The translations under genes and the position numbers were made by a program. From contig OZ005696.1 in NCBI GenBank assembly GCA_963930775.1, forward strand, positions 3,968,001 through 4,032,000: 64,000 nt of DNA, read 5' to 3'. The notes beneath the pieces are model-generated. The model saw only the letters and a program-made list of their open reading frames with translations. It ran no database searches and had not been told where the DNA came from. The stretch comes from Cliona cf. orientalis. Taxonomy: Eukaryota > Porifera > Demospongiae > Clionaida > Clionaidae. The stretch's first letter is position 1. Every line of letters begins with the position of its first letter. Of the stretch, positions 12,226 through 24,300 are shown piece by piece.

Positions 12226-12479
12226 GGGCTTCAACCTCTCAATCGATATTTTATGCTACACACAGTAAAAAGACATTATGAGTTACTGCTACGATTTGTG
12301 TGCTGCAGTATGCTATTTGGTTTGGTTGTACAAAATGGTGAATCTCTAATTTATTATAGTTGACCTAGCTATACCTACACCTTATGCAGTATTTATGCCT
12401 CAATATGACACAATGTGACACACTGAATGAAATGATTGCAAATTCATTGAAGTTAGACACATGACAAATCTTTGCATGC

Positions 12480-13040
12480 AAGCCCAGAAACAAGTTGAGG
12501 TCTTTCATGCTAGGTGTTTATGTTTGCAGAGGACTACACATTGATGCTAAATTAGTAAAAGAAAAGGATATCAAAAATGTTAATGATAAAGATATGCAAT
12601 GAAAGGCACCAAGATTATCAATCCCAACTTACTTATACATGAACACACACAAAGATCACCTGAAATGATATGTATGGCCACAGAGTTTGACAAACATCCA
12701 GATTATGCTTTACAATGGCAAAGGAGTTCTAGTCTTGCGGGCCAGCTGAGACTAATGGAGTTATGCAATGATAATCTATTGATTGGCAGTTTCCAACCAA
12801 TCTTACGTTAAACTTGCACGGGTTAAATTCTTCGAGGCCTCTCACAGCAGCATTTATAGCTACTTTCCTCATTGGAACTTGAATGTGGTTGTTGGAAGGC
12901 TGAAGGCATGACACGGTCATTGAGCTACTAACATGGCATACGACAAGGCACTTCCAGTTAGAACACTTAAGGGCCCAGTATAGTACAATGCTGGTATATG
13001 GATCAGATCATTTGCATCTGGTACTGGAGCTATAGCACTA
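12480..13040 (+). pseudogene. Relic of a GHL15-like gene (copy 5)
   Basis: Scattered, collinear fragments of the family remain in all frames. There is a signal-peptide-like stretch near 12490, a piece reading ATEFDKHPDYAL (about 12680), DNLLIG (12770), and near 12985 ctggtatatggatcagatca, which matches the IWTRSFASGT region of intact copies. Stops and indels are frequent. A one-base variant of the upstream box (ACACATGA) remains at 12467-12474. Confidence 0.7.
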
Positions 13041-13133
13041 AAGGACTAGATCTGGGGATTGCGCGCATGGTGCAAGCCTATCAAGTGGGCGTGGCAAGTA
13101 CACGCGTACACCTCGATTGACTGACAAAGAACT

Positions 13134-14693
13134 ATGGTTAATGTCCGTCAAATAGCTGCAATTTTGGGCGCATTTCTTGCCTTAGTGCAGGCCGCACCCA
13201 TCGCTAGCAAGCCAAACATACTATTCGTTCATGTTGACAGCATGGATGGACGAACAGCTCTGCCCGAGTCCCCCGCACTGACACCCAACATCGACCGACT
13301 GGCTAGTCGTGGAGTAAGGTTCGACAACACTTACTGCGCAGCTCCCGAGTGCGTGCCATCTCGAGCAGCAATATGGTCTGGAAGGCGACCTGATCAAACC
13401 GGAGCGTGGTCTAATGGCCATGGCCTTCCGCCAGACTACCCCATCATCATGGAGCAGGTGGCTAAAAACGGATACGATACCAACTTCATTGGCAGGCACG
13501 ACTTCCTCTCAGGACACCACAGTCTGAGTGCAAATCTCAGTTCCTGGACAAGAGCCGTACCCAAATTTGCAATTCCCTCAGAAGGTCGTCCTAGATCAAA
13601 TATTATAAACTCGGAAGAAGTTCGTGTTCATTCTGCGGATTGGGCTCACTCTGACGAGTGTGTAAAATGGCTGGAAGATCGGTTGAACTCAACTGCAGCC
13701 AACACACCCTTCATGCTCAGCTGTGGTTTCAGTTGCCCTCACCCTTCCTATGTCACATCAAAGTACTGGTATGAAAAGGGTGTCAATCATGATGCCATCA
13801 CGATGCCAGTATGGGCATCTGAGGATCAAATGCATCCAGTACAGCTATATGAAACAATTACGAAAAATTGCTCAGGAAATTGGTCTAGTGATGACATCCG
13901 TGCCATACGAGCAACTTACTATGCTATGGTGGCAGAAGCAGATGCTTTTGTGGGACAAATTTTCAATTTTATTGAGAACTCCAGCTACAGCAACAACACA
14001 GTGATTGTATTCTGGTCAGATCATGGAGACATGACTATGGATCACAAACAGTTTTACAAAGAGACTACTCTAGAGGGCAGTGGACGAGTACCTCTGATCA
14101 TCGCTGGCCCTTCCCACATGATACGACAAGGAGCAACGCTGCAACGACCAACTAGCCTCATTGACTTGTTTCCTACAGTAATGGATCTCACAGGAACTTC
14201 CCCTCCATCTGGACTAGCCGGCTGGTCCCTTGCAACGGATCTTGGCCTCGTGATGAATTCAGAACACTCCATACCCCCTCCCCCACATCCAGACTGGGTA
14301 CTCTGTCAGGCCCACATGGATCATTCCAACACAGGACAATTCATGATTCGCCAAGGGGACTGGAAATATATTTACTATGCTGCTGGATATCCCGCTGAAC
14401 TGTTCAACCTTGCAGATGACCCAGGAGAGCAGAAGAACCTTGCAGAGTCAAATCCTGACATGGTGAAGCAGCTCCATACTCTCTTAACCAGCCAATTGGA
14501 TCCAGAAGAAGTGGATAAGGTGGCCAAAAAGTTTGATAAAGATGCATTCTCAACATGGAAGAACAGTCTCGGGGACAAGTATGAAAGCACTATAGGATCC
14601 AAGGCTGTCCGCTGGTACCCTGAATGGAGCAAGAAGCCTGATTACTATCTCTCACTGATTGACAGCTGGCTCAAAGAACCAGACGAACTTTGA
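13134..14693 (+). CDS. ARSK: Arylsulfatase K-like secreted sulfatase
   Basis: 519 residues, single exon. A signal peptide (MVNVRQIAAILGAFLALVQA) precedes KPNILFVHVDSMDGR, where the Asp is a metal ligand typical of type I sulfatases. Residues 73-77 read CVPSR, the C-x-P-S-R formylglycine signature. Other ARSK-like segments are SGHHSLSANLSSWTR, EGRPRSN, MHPVQLYETITKNCSG, IRATYYAMVAEADAFVG, SDHGDMTMDHKQFYK and WKYIYYAAGY, ending with WYPEWSKKPDYY...IDSWLK. In vertebrates ARSK is a lysosomal glucuronate-2-sulfatase acting on glycosaminoglycans; here a lysosomal or secreted role is inferred. It lies between GHL15 copies and inside the NTMT1 intron. The absence of introns in a metazoan sulfatase gene is notable. 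Confidence 0.88.
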   Translation: MVNVRQIAAILGAFLALVQAAPIASKPNILFVHVDSMDGRTALPESPALTPNIDRLASRGVRFDNTYCAAPECVPSRAAIWSGRRPDQTGAWSNGHGLPPDYPIIMEQVAKNGYDTNFIGRHDFLSGHHSLSANLSSWTRAVPKFAIPSEGRPRSNIINSEEVRVHSADWAHSDECVKWLEDRLNSTAANTPFMLSCGFSCPHPSYVTSKYWYEKGVNHDAITMPVWASEDQMHPVQLYETITKNCSGNWSSDDIRAIRATYYAMVAEADAFVGQIFNFIENSSYSNNTVIVFWSDHGDMTMDHKQFYKETTLEGSGRVPLIIAGPSHMIRQGATLQRPTSLIDLFPTVMDLTGTSPPSGLAGWSLATDLGLVMNSEHSIPPPPHPDWVLCQAHMDHSNTGQFMIRQGDWKYIYYAAGYPAELFNLADDPGEQKNLAESNPDMVKQLHTLLTSQLDPEEVDKVAKKFDKDAFSTWKNSLGDKYESTIGSKAVRWYPEWSKKPDYYLSLIDSWLKEPDEL

Positions 14694-14886
14694 TAACTAT
14701 TAACATTATTCTTGTGTACTATACATTAGTGTTGTGTTCTTTTTTTCATTTTGGGGCAGAAATATGACTAAAAATAAATGAAACAAATCAAAATGTGGAC
14801 CAGTGGACTTTAATGGAAGTTATTATCTAAGAGAATTCATCAGCCGTCACATGACCTCAGACCAACACCCAACTGATACTGGGGAG

Positions 14887-15920
14887 ATGAAGTTACAGCT
14901 ATTACTAATTGCTACTAGCATAATATGCTTTGTCAAGGCAGCCTTGCCTCAGTTCTCATGGGACACACTGCCAGTGTTTTTCCATTCCTCCAACTCCACT
15001 GGACAGTACAATGATGATGCCATGAAGATAATTGCAAGATACTCAATGGTGACTATTGAAAAGTGGATGGGTTATGATGTTAAGAATGTTGATGATGAAA
15101 ATGAGATGGCTGTGGCAATGAAGGCTATTAAGGCACTTAACTCCAGCGTAAGTACATACTTCTACATGAGTTCATTCGTAGACCTTCCAGAAATGACTCG
15201 CATGAGCAGACAATCAAACACGTACAATTATTATCTCCGTGATGCAAATGGAGACAAAGTAAGGTTTACTGGAAAGTATAATTATTCCGTTTTTGACCTA
15301 TCTAGGCCTGAAGTTCGCAAATGGTGGTTGGATACATGCCTCAATGCAACCAGCTTTGCAAATGGAGATGGCTGCTTCTGTGATGCTTCATAGAGAACTG
15401 ATGCAATTAAAAAGTTCCAGCCTAGTCCACCACAGTCCAAACTCAATGCTTGGATTGAAGGCCTCACAGCTTTAACACATGAAGTACAAGAAGCATTGGG
15501 AGATGACAAGCTACTCAATGGCAAGGTGGCAAATCAATCATATGTCAAAGCAGTCCAGATTGAATTCTTTCGGAATAACAATGACTCAATTAATTCCCTC
15601 ATGCTGGGTGTTCAGGTGGGGCAAGTAGTGCAGGCTCATGTACCAGTCCAAGTACCATGCACAGGCGACCTCACCGACTATATATAGCTGCATTTCTGAT
15701 AGGTGCTGATAAATATTGCTACTTTGGGTGTGGGAATTAGTACACTGAAGGCAACAATACAACACCACTGATGTGGCACCTGGAGTATGACCGACCTCTT
15801 GGTGCTCCCACAGCCCCAGCCAAACACGAAGGTGATGTGTGGACTAGATCATTTGCCTCCGGAACCAATGTTATGTTCAACACAAAAACCAACAAAGGCA
15901 CGATTAAATGGGGTCAATGA
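14887..15920 (+). pseudogene. GHL15-like copy 6, nonsense and frameshift
   Basis: Signal peptide (MKLQLLLIATSIICFVKA) and N-terminal half are open through GDGCFCDAS, where TAG replaces the codon after Ser (15391-15393). The family sequence continues (TREVQEALG-like, KVANQSYVKAVQ), is shifted by a 2-bp insertion near 15682 (a run of ta repeats), and has another stop in place of the conserved Trp near 15737. The end GTIKWGQ is still recognisable. A TCACATGA box is at 14847-14854. This copy is more diverged than copies 1 to 3. Confidence 0.8.
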
Positions 15921-16436
15921 ACTGATACTACATAGCTACATTCCATTGAGTTTATAGGCTCATTGGTAACAATATTATGATGATGTTGTGTGCACATCAT
16001 TCCTATGCTCTTGATTTTATTTGCATAATTAAAATTAATGCTCTTTCTCAATCTTCAATCTGCTGGGTAGATTTAGACAAGCTAAGAGTGTTGGTGTTGG
16101 AGGATAACGAAACAGCTGTGGATATCCTCAACCCAGTTATTACTATTGCACAGTTCATACCAATGCAAGGAAAGTCTGCTCCACAATTGTTGTAATAAAA
16201 CTAAAAAGCTGGTATCATTATCAAGCTACATCATAGCAAGTCCATGATGAGATTTGCATCTAGTTACATGTACGTCTACTAACCTAATAAATTGCACAAA
16301 TTATAATTATTATGCAAGCACTAATAATATGATTATATGATGTTCAAAGAAGCACACTAATACTATTCCAGTGTATATGTAAACTATAATATCCATACAG
16401 AGAGACACTATAATATGAAATTGGATAAGTTAGTAC
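15921..16436. other. Spacer between GHL15 copy 6 and the SLC15-like gene
   Basis: AT-rich convergent 3' flank. A 72-codon open frame at 15977-16195 has no recognisable family features. No gene supported. Confidence 0.5.
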
Positions 16437-18161
16437 TCATGCTAGGTAGCGACTGTAGACATCCACAGCAAATCTCTGGTCATAAGGTCTGTCATCTCTC
16501 TCCCTATTCTTATATCTCCTTACTACAACACCAAGCAAAAGGAGACCAACCAGTGCCACAACACACGTGAAACAGAGATAACCAAAACAACAGTTGGTAG
16601 CAGGAGGATGCTCTCTCATGTGCCGACTGTCCCATATCGGTCTGTACGAGAAAGGCATTAGAGCTACTCCACTGATAAGCTCAAAGAAAGCTCTGATACT
16701 GAAGAAGACTCCAACAAGAAGACCCTTCATCGCAGACGGACTCTGAGCTGAGATGAACTCAAAAGCTGTGGCCATGACTAAGGGTGATCCTATCCCAATA
16801 AGTATGTCAGGAATAAGCAAATATCCTGAAGATAGGTTAAGACTAGGCAGTGCAATATTATGATGGGGTACAGTAAACATACACATAGTACCTGTGTTAT
16901 CAATAGCATTCTTGTTGGTAATGATATGCCCAGCTAAGTCAATGCAGAGCATACTAGCAACTCCAATGAGATAAAGGGACCCTGCCAGAATCAGACGGGA
17001 AAGAATTCTTGGAATACGATGATGTACAAATTTCAGATATAGTGGAAGGATTGAAACTGTAACAAGATTCATCATTGAGCCTTTACCCAAAAATATGAAT
17101 CTACCACTGCAAGCTTGCTTTGTAACAGATGTGTGGCCACCAACATGAAGCCCAAATAGTATGGATAGAAAAATTGATGATGGTATCTCAAGGATAAACA
17201 ATAGACCAAGTGCTAGTAGCACTCCTAGGATCTTCAACAAAGTCTTGACGTCTTCAACCTGTTCCGTTGTGAATGGTCCTCCATACCTCTCCTTGCCAAA
17301 ATCTAGCCTAGAGGGTTGTTCATCATCACAGTATGTGAAAGCACTGCGCTGAAGTGGGGAATGGTGTCTTTTGGCAAAGTTAAGCACTTTGAACACCATC
17401 TTATAGGGATTGTTGTGTTGCTGTTCAGAGTAGAACCAGCGCTTTCTCAAACAAACAATGATTAAGAAGAAGCATATCATTAGTACAAGTGGTAAGCTAC
17501 AACCAGCTTTGGGAGTATATCTGGAGTTTTGATTGCATATAAACATGGCAAAACATATTTGAATTATGAAAGTACCCAGATTCTCAGCCCAGACAAGCCA
17601 ATGTATAAAGAGTGCTAGAGATGAACTTGGAGCGTCAAGAAGCTGGTCAAGTCCAAACTGAATGATATTGGTCCGATAGTTAGAATGCCCAGTAACAAAG
17701 AATAGGTAGCTGCATCCACAGGTGAAGAGCACACAGCCATGTATAACACCATGATGAGAATTCCAAATAGTAACTCCAAGAGTCATAGTCAGTATTGCAT
17801 TAAATGACAAAAGTAAGAGACTTCCACATATTAGGCAAAGTCCAGCATGAACGACTCTATAGCGGCCACAATACACATCAGCCAGGAACCCACTTAAGGG
17901 AGAAAGTAAAGCAATAATAGCAACCAATGAATAACCAATAATCACTGTCATGGACACATTACCATTGGAGTAACCCAGCCACATGGCGACATTTACGAAA
18001 GACGCATATGAAGCACCTACCACAGCATGGAAGATAATCAAAGCTATGGCTGCCTTGGACAGTTTACAGCTGCCCCACTTCTTACTGCATCCAACTTGCT
18101 CCTCTGTGACTCCACTCGTCAGTAGAGATGTTGGGGAGAGCAAAGACTGCCGTTCCTCCAT
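16437..18161 (-). CDS. SLC15 (POT/PTR2) family transporter-like protein
   Basis: A single exon of about 574 residues from MEERQSLLSPTSLLTSG, with roughly twelve hydrophobic segments. The PTR2 hallmark after TM2 is present as GFLADVYCGRYR (family G-x-LAD-x-x-x-GRY). SLC15 members move di/tripeptides, histidine or related substrates with protons. The TM1 region reads HAVVGASYASFVNVAMWL where classical members have an E-x-x-E-R proton-coupling motif, so coupling or substrate may differ. The open frame continues upstream to 18335, but residues before MEERQ look like translated untranslated sequence; a start at 18179 (MHYSIF) is the alternative. The N-terminal dileucine-like ERQSLLSP could be an endolysosomal sorting signal (inference). 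It lies within the NTMT1 intron. Confidence 0.8.
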   Translation of the reverse strand: MEERQSLLSPTSLLTSGVTEEQVGCSKKWGSCKLSKAAIALIIFHAVVGASYASFVNVAMWLGYSNGNVSMTVIIGYSLVAIIALLSPLSGFLADVYCGRYRVVHAGLCLICGSLLLLSFNAILTMTLGVTIWNSHHGVIHGCVLFTCGCSYLFFVTGHSNYRTNIIQFGLDQLLDAPSSSLALFIHWLVWAENLGTFIIQICFAMFICNQNSRYTPKAGCSLPLVLMICFFLIIVCLRKRWFYSEQQHNNPYKMVFKVLNFAKRHHSPLQRSAFTYCDDEQPSRLDFGKERYGGPFTTEQVEDVKTLLKILGVLLALGLLFILEIPSSIFLSILFGLHVGGHTSVTKQACSGRFIFLGKGSMMNLVTVSILPLYLKFVHHRIPRILSRLILAGSLYLIGVASMLCIDLAGHIITNKNAIDNTGTMCMFTVPHHNIALPSLNLSSGYLLIPDILIGIGSPLVMATAFEFISAQSPSAMKGLLVGVFFSIRAFFELISGVALMPFSYRPIWDSRHMREHPPATNCCFGYLCFTCVVALVGLLLLGVVVRRYKNRERDDRPYDQRFAVDVYSRYLA

Positions 18162-21100
18162 GAAAATGCTGTAGTGCATGAGATTATGCCTATTGTCTGA
18201 ATGAAGCAACTCAAACAGTGCTTCACAGTTGACGAGTATGTCCAAGTGAAATAGAATAAAATTGAAGTGATAACTACTACACAGTTCTACAGTATCATCG
18301 ATAAAACAATAGACGTTAACTACATTTATCACCAATTTGGTGCCAGGTAGTCAAAGTGATACAAGAAAAGTGCTATTGCTGCTACACTAAACTTAATAAC
18401 TGATTACACACTATGAAAGATAAACTACGTCCAACAGATCCTCACTGTGATTACCAGTAAATAATTATAATGTTATAGAATGTGTGATCAGCATCTACAG
18501 CTAACCAGCAACATAACTTACAGCATCATTACTATGTATGGAATAAGCAATAGGGTAATAAGGAAATACGCCAATGCAAAAAAAGGAACTATCATAATAC
18601 ACCATTACATGCTGCCTATGAAATGATTTGAAAACACGAAAAAATTGTATTTATCCGTCAAGTATATTATATCATCAATTGCGAACATGCCGTTTGGTGA
18701 GTAGGCCAGATACTTGAATCCATGCTTCCCACAGCTTTCTTTAGCTTGTAGGAGGTAGCTGGTCAGTATAGTAGTCACCCTCATTAGTCATGGTCTGATT
18801 CATTGAAAATGATAGGGCCGAGTCCTGTATAATGTTATCGACTGACTAAATACATCAAAAGGCTTTCATTGGACATAGCTACCAGTGCATACACCCATGT
18901 GACTTAGTAAGCGCCATGGGCGTAGCTACCATTGAGGCAACCGAGGCAGCTGCCTCGGTCATCAGTTCAGCCAGCTATATACTTAAATACACAACACTCA
19001 CCATGCCGCGTGCATGCCATGACAAGTTTGTTCGCTGACTAAGCACTCAAACTTTTACAATGGCAGAAGGTATAGCTCCAATCTCTAAGAGCTAGACAGA
19101 TGTCTCTCTCTGAGATGATGTAATGTCGTATAATCTTGACAAAACGGGTTTGTGCACCATTCTAGACTCAAGAATACTTTCTACGTTGCTACGATCGCGG
19201 TAGATACCCAAGAATGGGCATGGTTTGACCCCTAAGGGAGCGTGGCTAAAATTCGCGCACACTTCGCGCGCAGTCTTTATTATTTGCCTGAGTATAAAAA
19301 ATTTTCTAGCTACGCCCTTGAGCACTATCCACTTAGTACTTTAACTATGCTACATCCAATATGGGCTGATTTATTTAGAGCAGGGGTGTGTGGAACTTTA
19401 GCAATAAAAATTATTTTGTAGTCATTAGCTATAATAATATTATTTACAAAAGACCATGCCTTAGTATTGTTAAGAGTCAAGAAAGTTTCATTCATAACAT
19501 AGCACCATGTGCAGTGCCCAATTCAGACCAAAGTTTATTACACTCTTTGCCCAATTAGCAGGAAGTTAAACAATACACTGCATTAAGTTGCTTGGTTTTT
19601 TATTCTTCTTGTTGGCTATAACCATCACTAATTGCATTCGAACTTCCTGAGCAATGCAAAAATCTTTTATTGTTACTGATAACAGTTACTGTACTGTTGT
19701 ATATCTTAGGTCTTAATCTTGCTTACTCCATAGACTAGACTAGGCTTGTAATAGTGCATGGGGGTCGGGGACAAGGGAAGCTTCCCCCAAGCTCCCTTGC
19801 TTCCCTCCCCCTTAGGACACATCAATACTTCTTGGATCCGCTAACTGTAAAAAAATTAAAATCCACAATCATGTGACCACCATGCATGCTCAATCAAGCG
19901 AGTAGACAGCAGTGTTCAGCTCTTTCAGTTCGACTAAATAGCAGTCCAAGTATCTGGTGTTGGCAAAAGAGCTTCCCCCAGTCAGTGAAGGATCGCAATT
20001 TTTTGCCAAGACTCAGTATCCTGTGTGTCCTGGTGAAGCAAGCATAGAGCACGGTGAACGTTCAATGATATTAATGACCTTTTATATTTTTTCTTTTGCC
20101 TACTGACCGACCCTCCCATCTATCCAAGAAACGTAAAATTAAGTATTTATTGTGCTTCCACCCCAATGTTTATCAGTGCTAGATGAGACCCTGATGGTGT
20201 GTCTAATTTAAGGATAAAGTGTTGTGTTAAGGTGTTAATTCACAAAGACAATACAAATAGTTATTTCTTCCATAACAATCACTACACAGATGCTTTGTAG
20301 TAAATCAGATTACAACTACAAATACCGTATCTATGATGAAATCCTGATGACCACCAATATTTCCGGCCCTTGTAAATGCAGTACATGAATTGAAACTAGT
20401 GGTACTTTGTGGCCTTTGGGGATTTAATAGTTTACTGGGAACAGAAGTAAACTTTTGGGAGCTCAAGTATGTTTATTACTTAAAATTGATGTTATTAGGT
20501 TAACAGGTTTGGAATGACTAGCAATTCCACTGATTTACAATTACATCCAGTGGCCACTAGGGAATTCACTGGTAGCACAAATCAGATATTGGGAAGAAAT
20601 TTACGCTAAAATCTGGCCCCGCCGAAACCATGCCTACCAACTGTACAGGTGATATCATCATAACAACTGTAGTAACTTACTGCTATTCGATGACTATTTT
20701 GCATCCTGCTAAGTTTGATCGTCATTACTGTTAACTGTATGCTCTTCATCCAGCAGTAGAATAATAATATAATGACTTGGAACTATGATTGCTTCTTGCT
20801 TTAGGGATTGGCTGGGTGGCTCTGCCTTTTACATGATTCAAAATTGTTACAGTACATGTACATAGAGACATGTCTGGTTTTAAATATTTCTAATCCACAA
20901 CTGAACATAGACAATGATAGCACACAGAGTAAGACTATCACACAGGGCAACACTTGTGGAGTAGTAGTACTAATATTAGTTGCTTAGGTTTCAGCACACT
21001 GATTTCAGTAAACACAAATGCACTTGTGTGTAAATACTCTTAGTACACAAGATGATTATTATTTTCAACCATCCAAAATTAATGTGTATTTGTTTGCTTC

Positions 21101-21314
21101 GGGCTCTAATAATCGATACACATTTTATTCACTATGTGCACAACGAAGTAGTAATGCACGTTTTTGATCACCAAGTAAGGGGTTTATTATGTAAATGACA
21201 GTTGGGAATGAAAGTTTTCAATCACATGGTATGAAAGCCATCATGTGAAACTGTTTCACAATAAGCAAGCGACAGTTAAAAACAACTTATAGTCATATTT
21301 ATCGATCAACTACA
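18162..21314. other. 3-kb spacer with transposon remnants
   Basis: No gene is supported. It contains a possible inverted-repeat element (18918-19317) and, at about 19755-19815, a purine/pyrimidine-rich fragment (gggaagcttcccccaagc) that echoes the right end of the element at 47245-47763. At 21241-21248 it contains TCATGTGA, the inverse of the box found before the GHL15 genes. Confidence 0.5.
18918..19317. repeat. Possible short TIR element with gggcgtagcta ends
   Basis: The left end gggcgtagcta (18918-18928) is repeated in inverse at the right end (tagctacgccc, ending 19317). Such ends are common in hAT-like non-autonomous elements. I could not find a matching target duplication, so the limits are tentative. 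Confidence 0.4.
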
Positions 21315-24300
21315 GTGACCGTAATGAGGACAATGTCAAAATCAGTGGTGCTGTTGTTAGTTCACTTTAGTTGCCTATCAAAAGTAATACTATGCAACAA
21401 ATTTTACGTAACAGGCTCAACAAATAATGAGCTGCAGTGCTCAGTTGTGCACTGTGCAACACTTGCCCAAATTGCAGCAAATTATTCTGCCTACCTAGAG
21501 CCTGCTGAAAACATCACACTAGTACTTCAACCAGGTCACCACCAGCTCGATTCAGAGCTCACCATTAGCAATGTTGGAGGACTGCTAATCACTTCAGATG
21601 AATTATCATTTGATATACCAAGTGTTGATATAAAAATGGCAAGACTCAGCAACATTAGTTGGGTTAAAATCAGTGGTGTAAACTTCAATCGGAGTGGCAG
21701 CATAACAGTGGAGTCAGTGGAGCAATTTACACTAGAAAATTCGACCATTTCAGGGAGCAACGAGACAGCAATCATATTAATCAACACAACTGCAAGCATT
21801 ATTAGCAGTGCCTTCATTTTTAATGATAACAACAATGGACCAAGTGAAAATGAAGCACATACATGTATGTTTGCACATGTGGGCGGTTCAATTGTTGTAT
21901 CCATGAGTAGTGCTACCATTCAAAGTACTTCATTTAAAGGAAATTGTGCAAAAAATGGTGGAGCAGTATATGGTGAACTCGACAGTCACATTTTAATAGC
22001 CAAAAGCAATTTCACAGGAAATAAGGCAACAGCAGAAGGCGGAGCTTTATACGCAGCCAGTGGATGTCATGTGACAATTACTGCTAGTATTTTTCAAAAC
22101 AATAGAGCAGGCAGTTTTGGAGGAGCACTGCAGTTTCTCCACAGCACTGCATTCATTAACCACAGCAACTTCAGTAATAATAAGGCAAACAGATATGGTG
22201 GAGTGATTTCTATAGTATCAAATTCAGCTGTAAATATCATTGGCAGTGAATTTCACTATAATGCAGCTAAAGATGATTACAATGGCGGAGTTACTCACGT
22301 ATCAGAGTCTAAAGTGAACATCACAGGAAGCAACTTCAAAAATAACAATAATAGTGGGGTAATTGAAGGGATTGACTCAGAAATTACAGTCACAACCAGT
22401 ACATTCCACAACAACACAGGAGGAGTAGTGAGAGCACTGAGAGTTAAACTGCTTGTTAAGAGTAGCAGATTCACTAATAATACAGCAAACGAGTCATGGT
22501 ACGGTGGAGTAATGTGGCTATCGTCTACAAACATATCTATTGCATATTGCAACTTCACTGACAATACAGCATACAAAGGAGGAGTTTTAGAAGTTGGAAA
22601 CACTACTCTGACCCTAACTGCGTCCAAATTTTACAGAAATTATGCATTCTGGGGTGGCGTATTGCGTGCATTTAGAGGAAGTTTTGTTATCACTAATGGT
22701 CTAAATATTCTCGAGAACAACAGTGGCCACCAAGGAATAGTGCACTTGATGGAGAGCACTGGCATGCTATCAGGAATAATTGGCTTTATCAATAACAGTG
22801 GGTCTCTTATTGCACACTACAGCAGTGTGACATTCAAAAGCTCCACTTACTTTATTGGAGGTTCTCCACTCAAAACCAATGAAATAATCTTATACCAAGA
22901 AGGAGGGGCAATAACTGGCTTTCAAAGTAATATTTTCTTGGAGGTAAAATGCATGTTCAGAAAAAACCATGCTGAAAATGGAGGTGCAATATATACAACT
23001 CAAAGCAAAGTAAATGTCCTAGGGGATGTATATCTAAGGAATAATTCAGCCACAGGTAGTGGTGGTGGCATCTACCTCTACCAGAGTGAACTAAACTTCC
23101 AAAAAGAAAGCACACTCGAGTTCAGTGGAAACGCTGCAAGTCAAAAAGGGGGAGGCGTCCATGCTATAAGTTCATTCATTAAAGTAAATTTTAATGCATC
23201 AGGTGGATTTTATACAGGATCTTCAGTTTATTTCATTGAAAACAGAGCCATGAGAGGCGGAGGAGTTAGCCTGGAGATGAGCTCTTATATTTACATACTG
23301 AGAGATAATACAAACAACCTCTTCAATCTTCCAAAACTGCAGTATGCAGTGCACTTTTTCGACAACTTGGCAGACTTTGGAGGAGCAGTATATGTAGCTG
23401 ATGAGACCAATCCAGCAACCTGTGCTAATGTATTAAACAGGACGCACTCAACTACCACAGAGTGTTTCTTACAGACACTGGCACTGCGTGGGAAATCTAC
23501 CAGGCGAATATTAAACATACAATTTGTTCAAAATTGGGCAAGGATTTCAGGAAACTCTATATTTGGAGGATTATTTGATAGGTGCACAGTTAGTCCCTTC
23601 GGTGTAACATATGAGGAGCATATATTTCACAATGAGTATAAAAACCTAATCGGCCTACCACAAGGAGTAGCATATCTAACTTTAGTCAGCAATATCCAAG
23701 ACTTCCAACAGATCAGTTCTGAACCCATCCAATTGTACTTCTGCAAAGACGATGAGCCAGATCCCACCTATCAAGGACCAAATATCACGATCAAAGCTGG
23801 AGAAACATTTTCAATATCAATTGCCACAATTGATCAGGTCAATCACACAATTGAAGCAACAATTCGCAGTTCCCTACTCTCCAGTGCCAGTGGCTTAGGC
23901 GAAGGCCAGCTAATTCAGAAAATAACAAAAAACTGTGCAAACTTAACTTTCACTATATTTTCTCAAAATGAAGAGGAAGAATTGATAATGTATGCAGAAG
24001 GTCCATGCAAGGATGCCAGCTTATCACAGCTCAGATTACCAATTCAAATCTCAGCCTGTAAATGCTCTATTGGATTTCAAAGAAAGTACACAATTAGAGC
24101 TGCCTGTGAATGTGAGTGTGATTCGGCCCTTCTTCCATACATCACCAACTGTGACACTGAAAGAAGGACAGTGACAAGAGAACGAAACTTCTGGATCACC
24201 TACACCAGCAGCGGTAACAAAAGTGGATACATTATACATCCCAACTGCCCACTGGACTACTGCTACCCAGCGAGTGCCAACATAGAGATCAACTTAACCG

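Noticed and set aside
18162..18335. N-terminal extension of the SLC15-like protein
   Set aside because: It is in frame but hydrophobically irregular and not like family N-termini; MEERQSLLSP is a better start.
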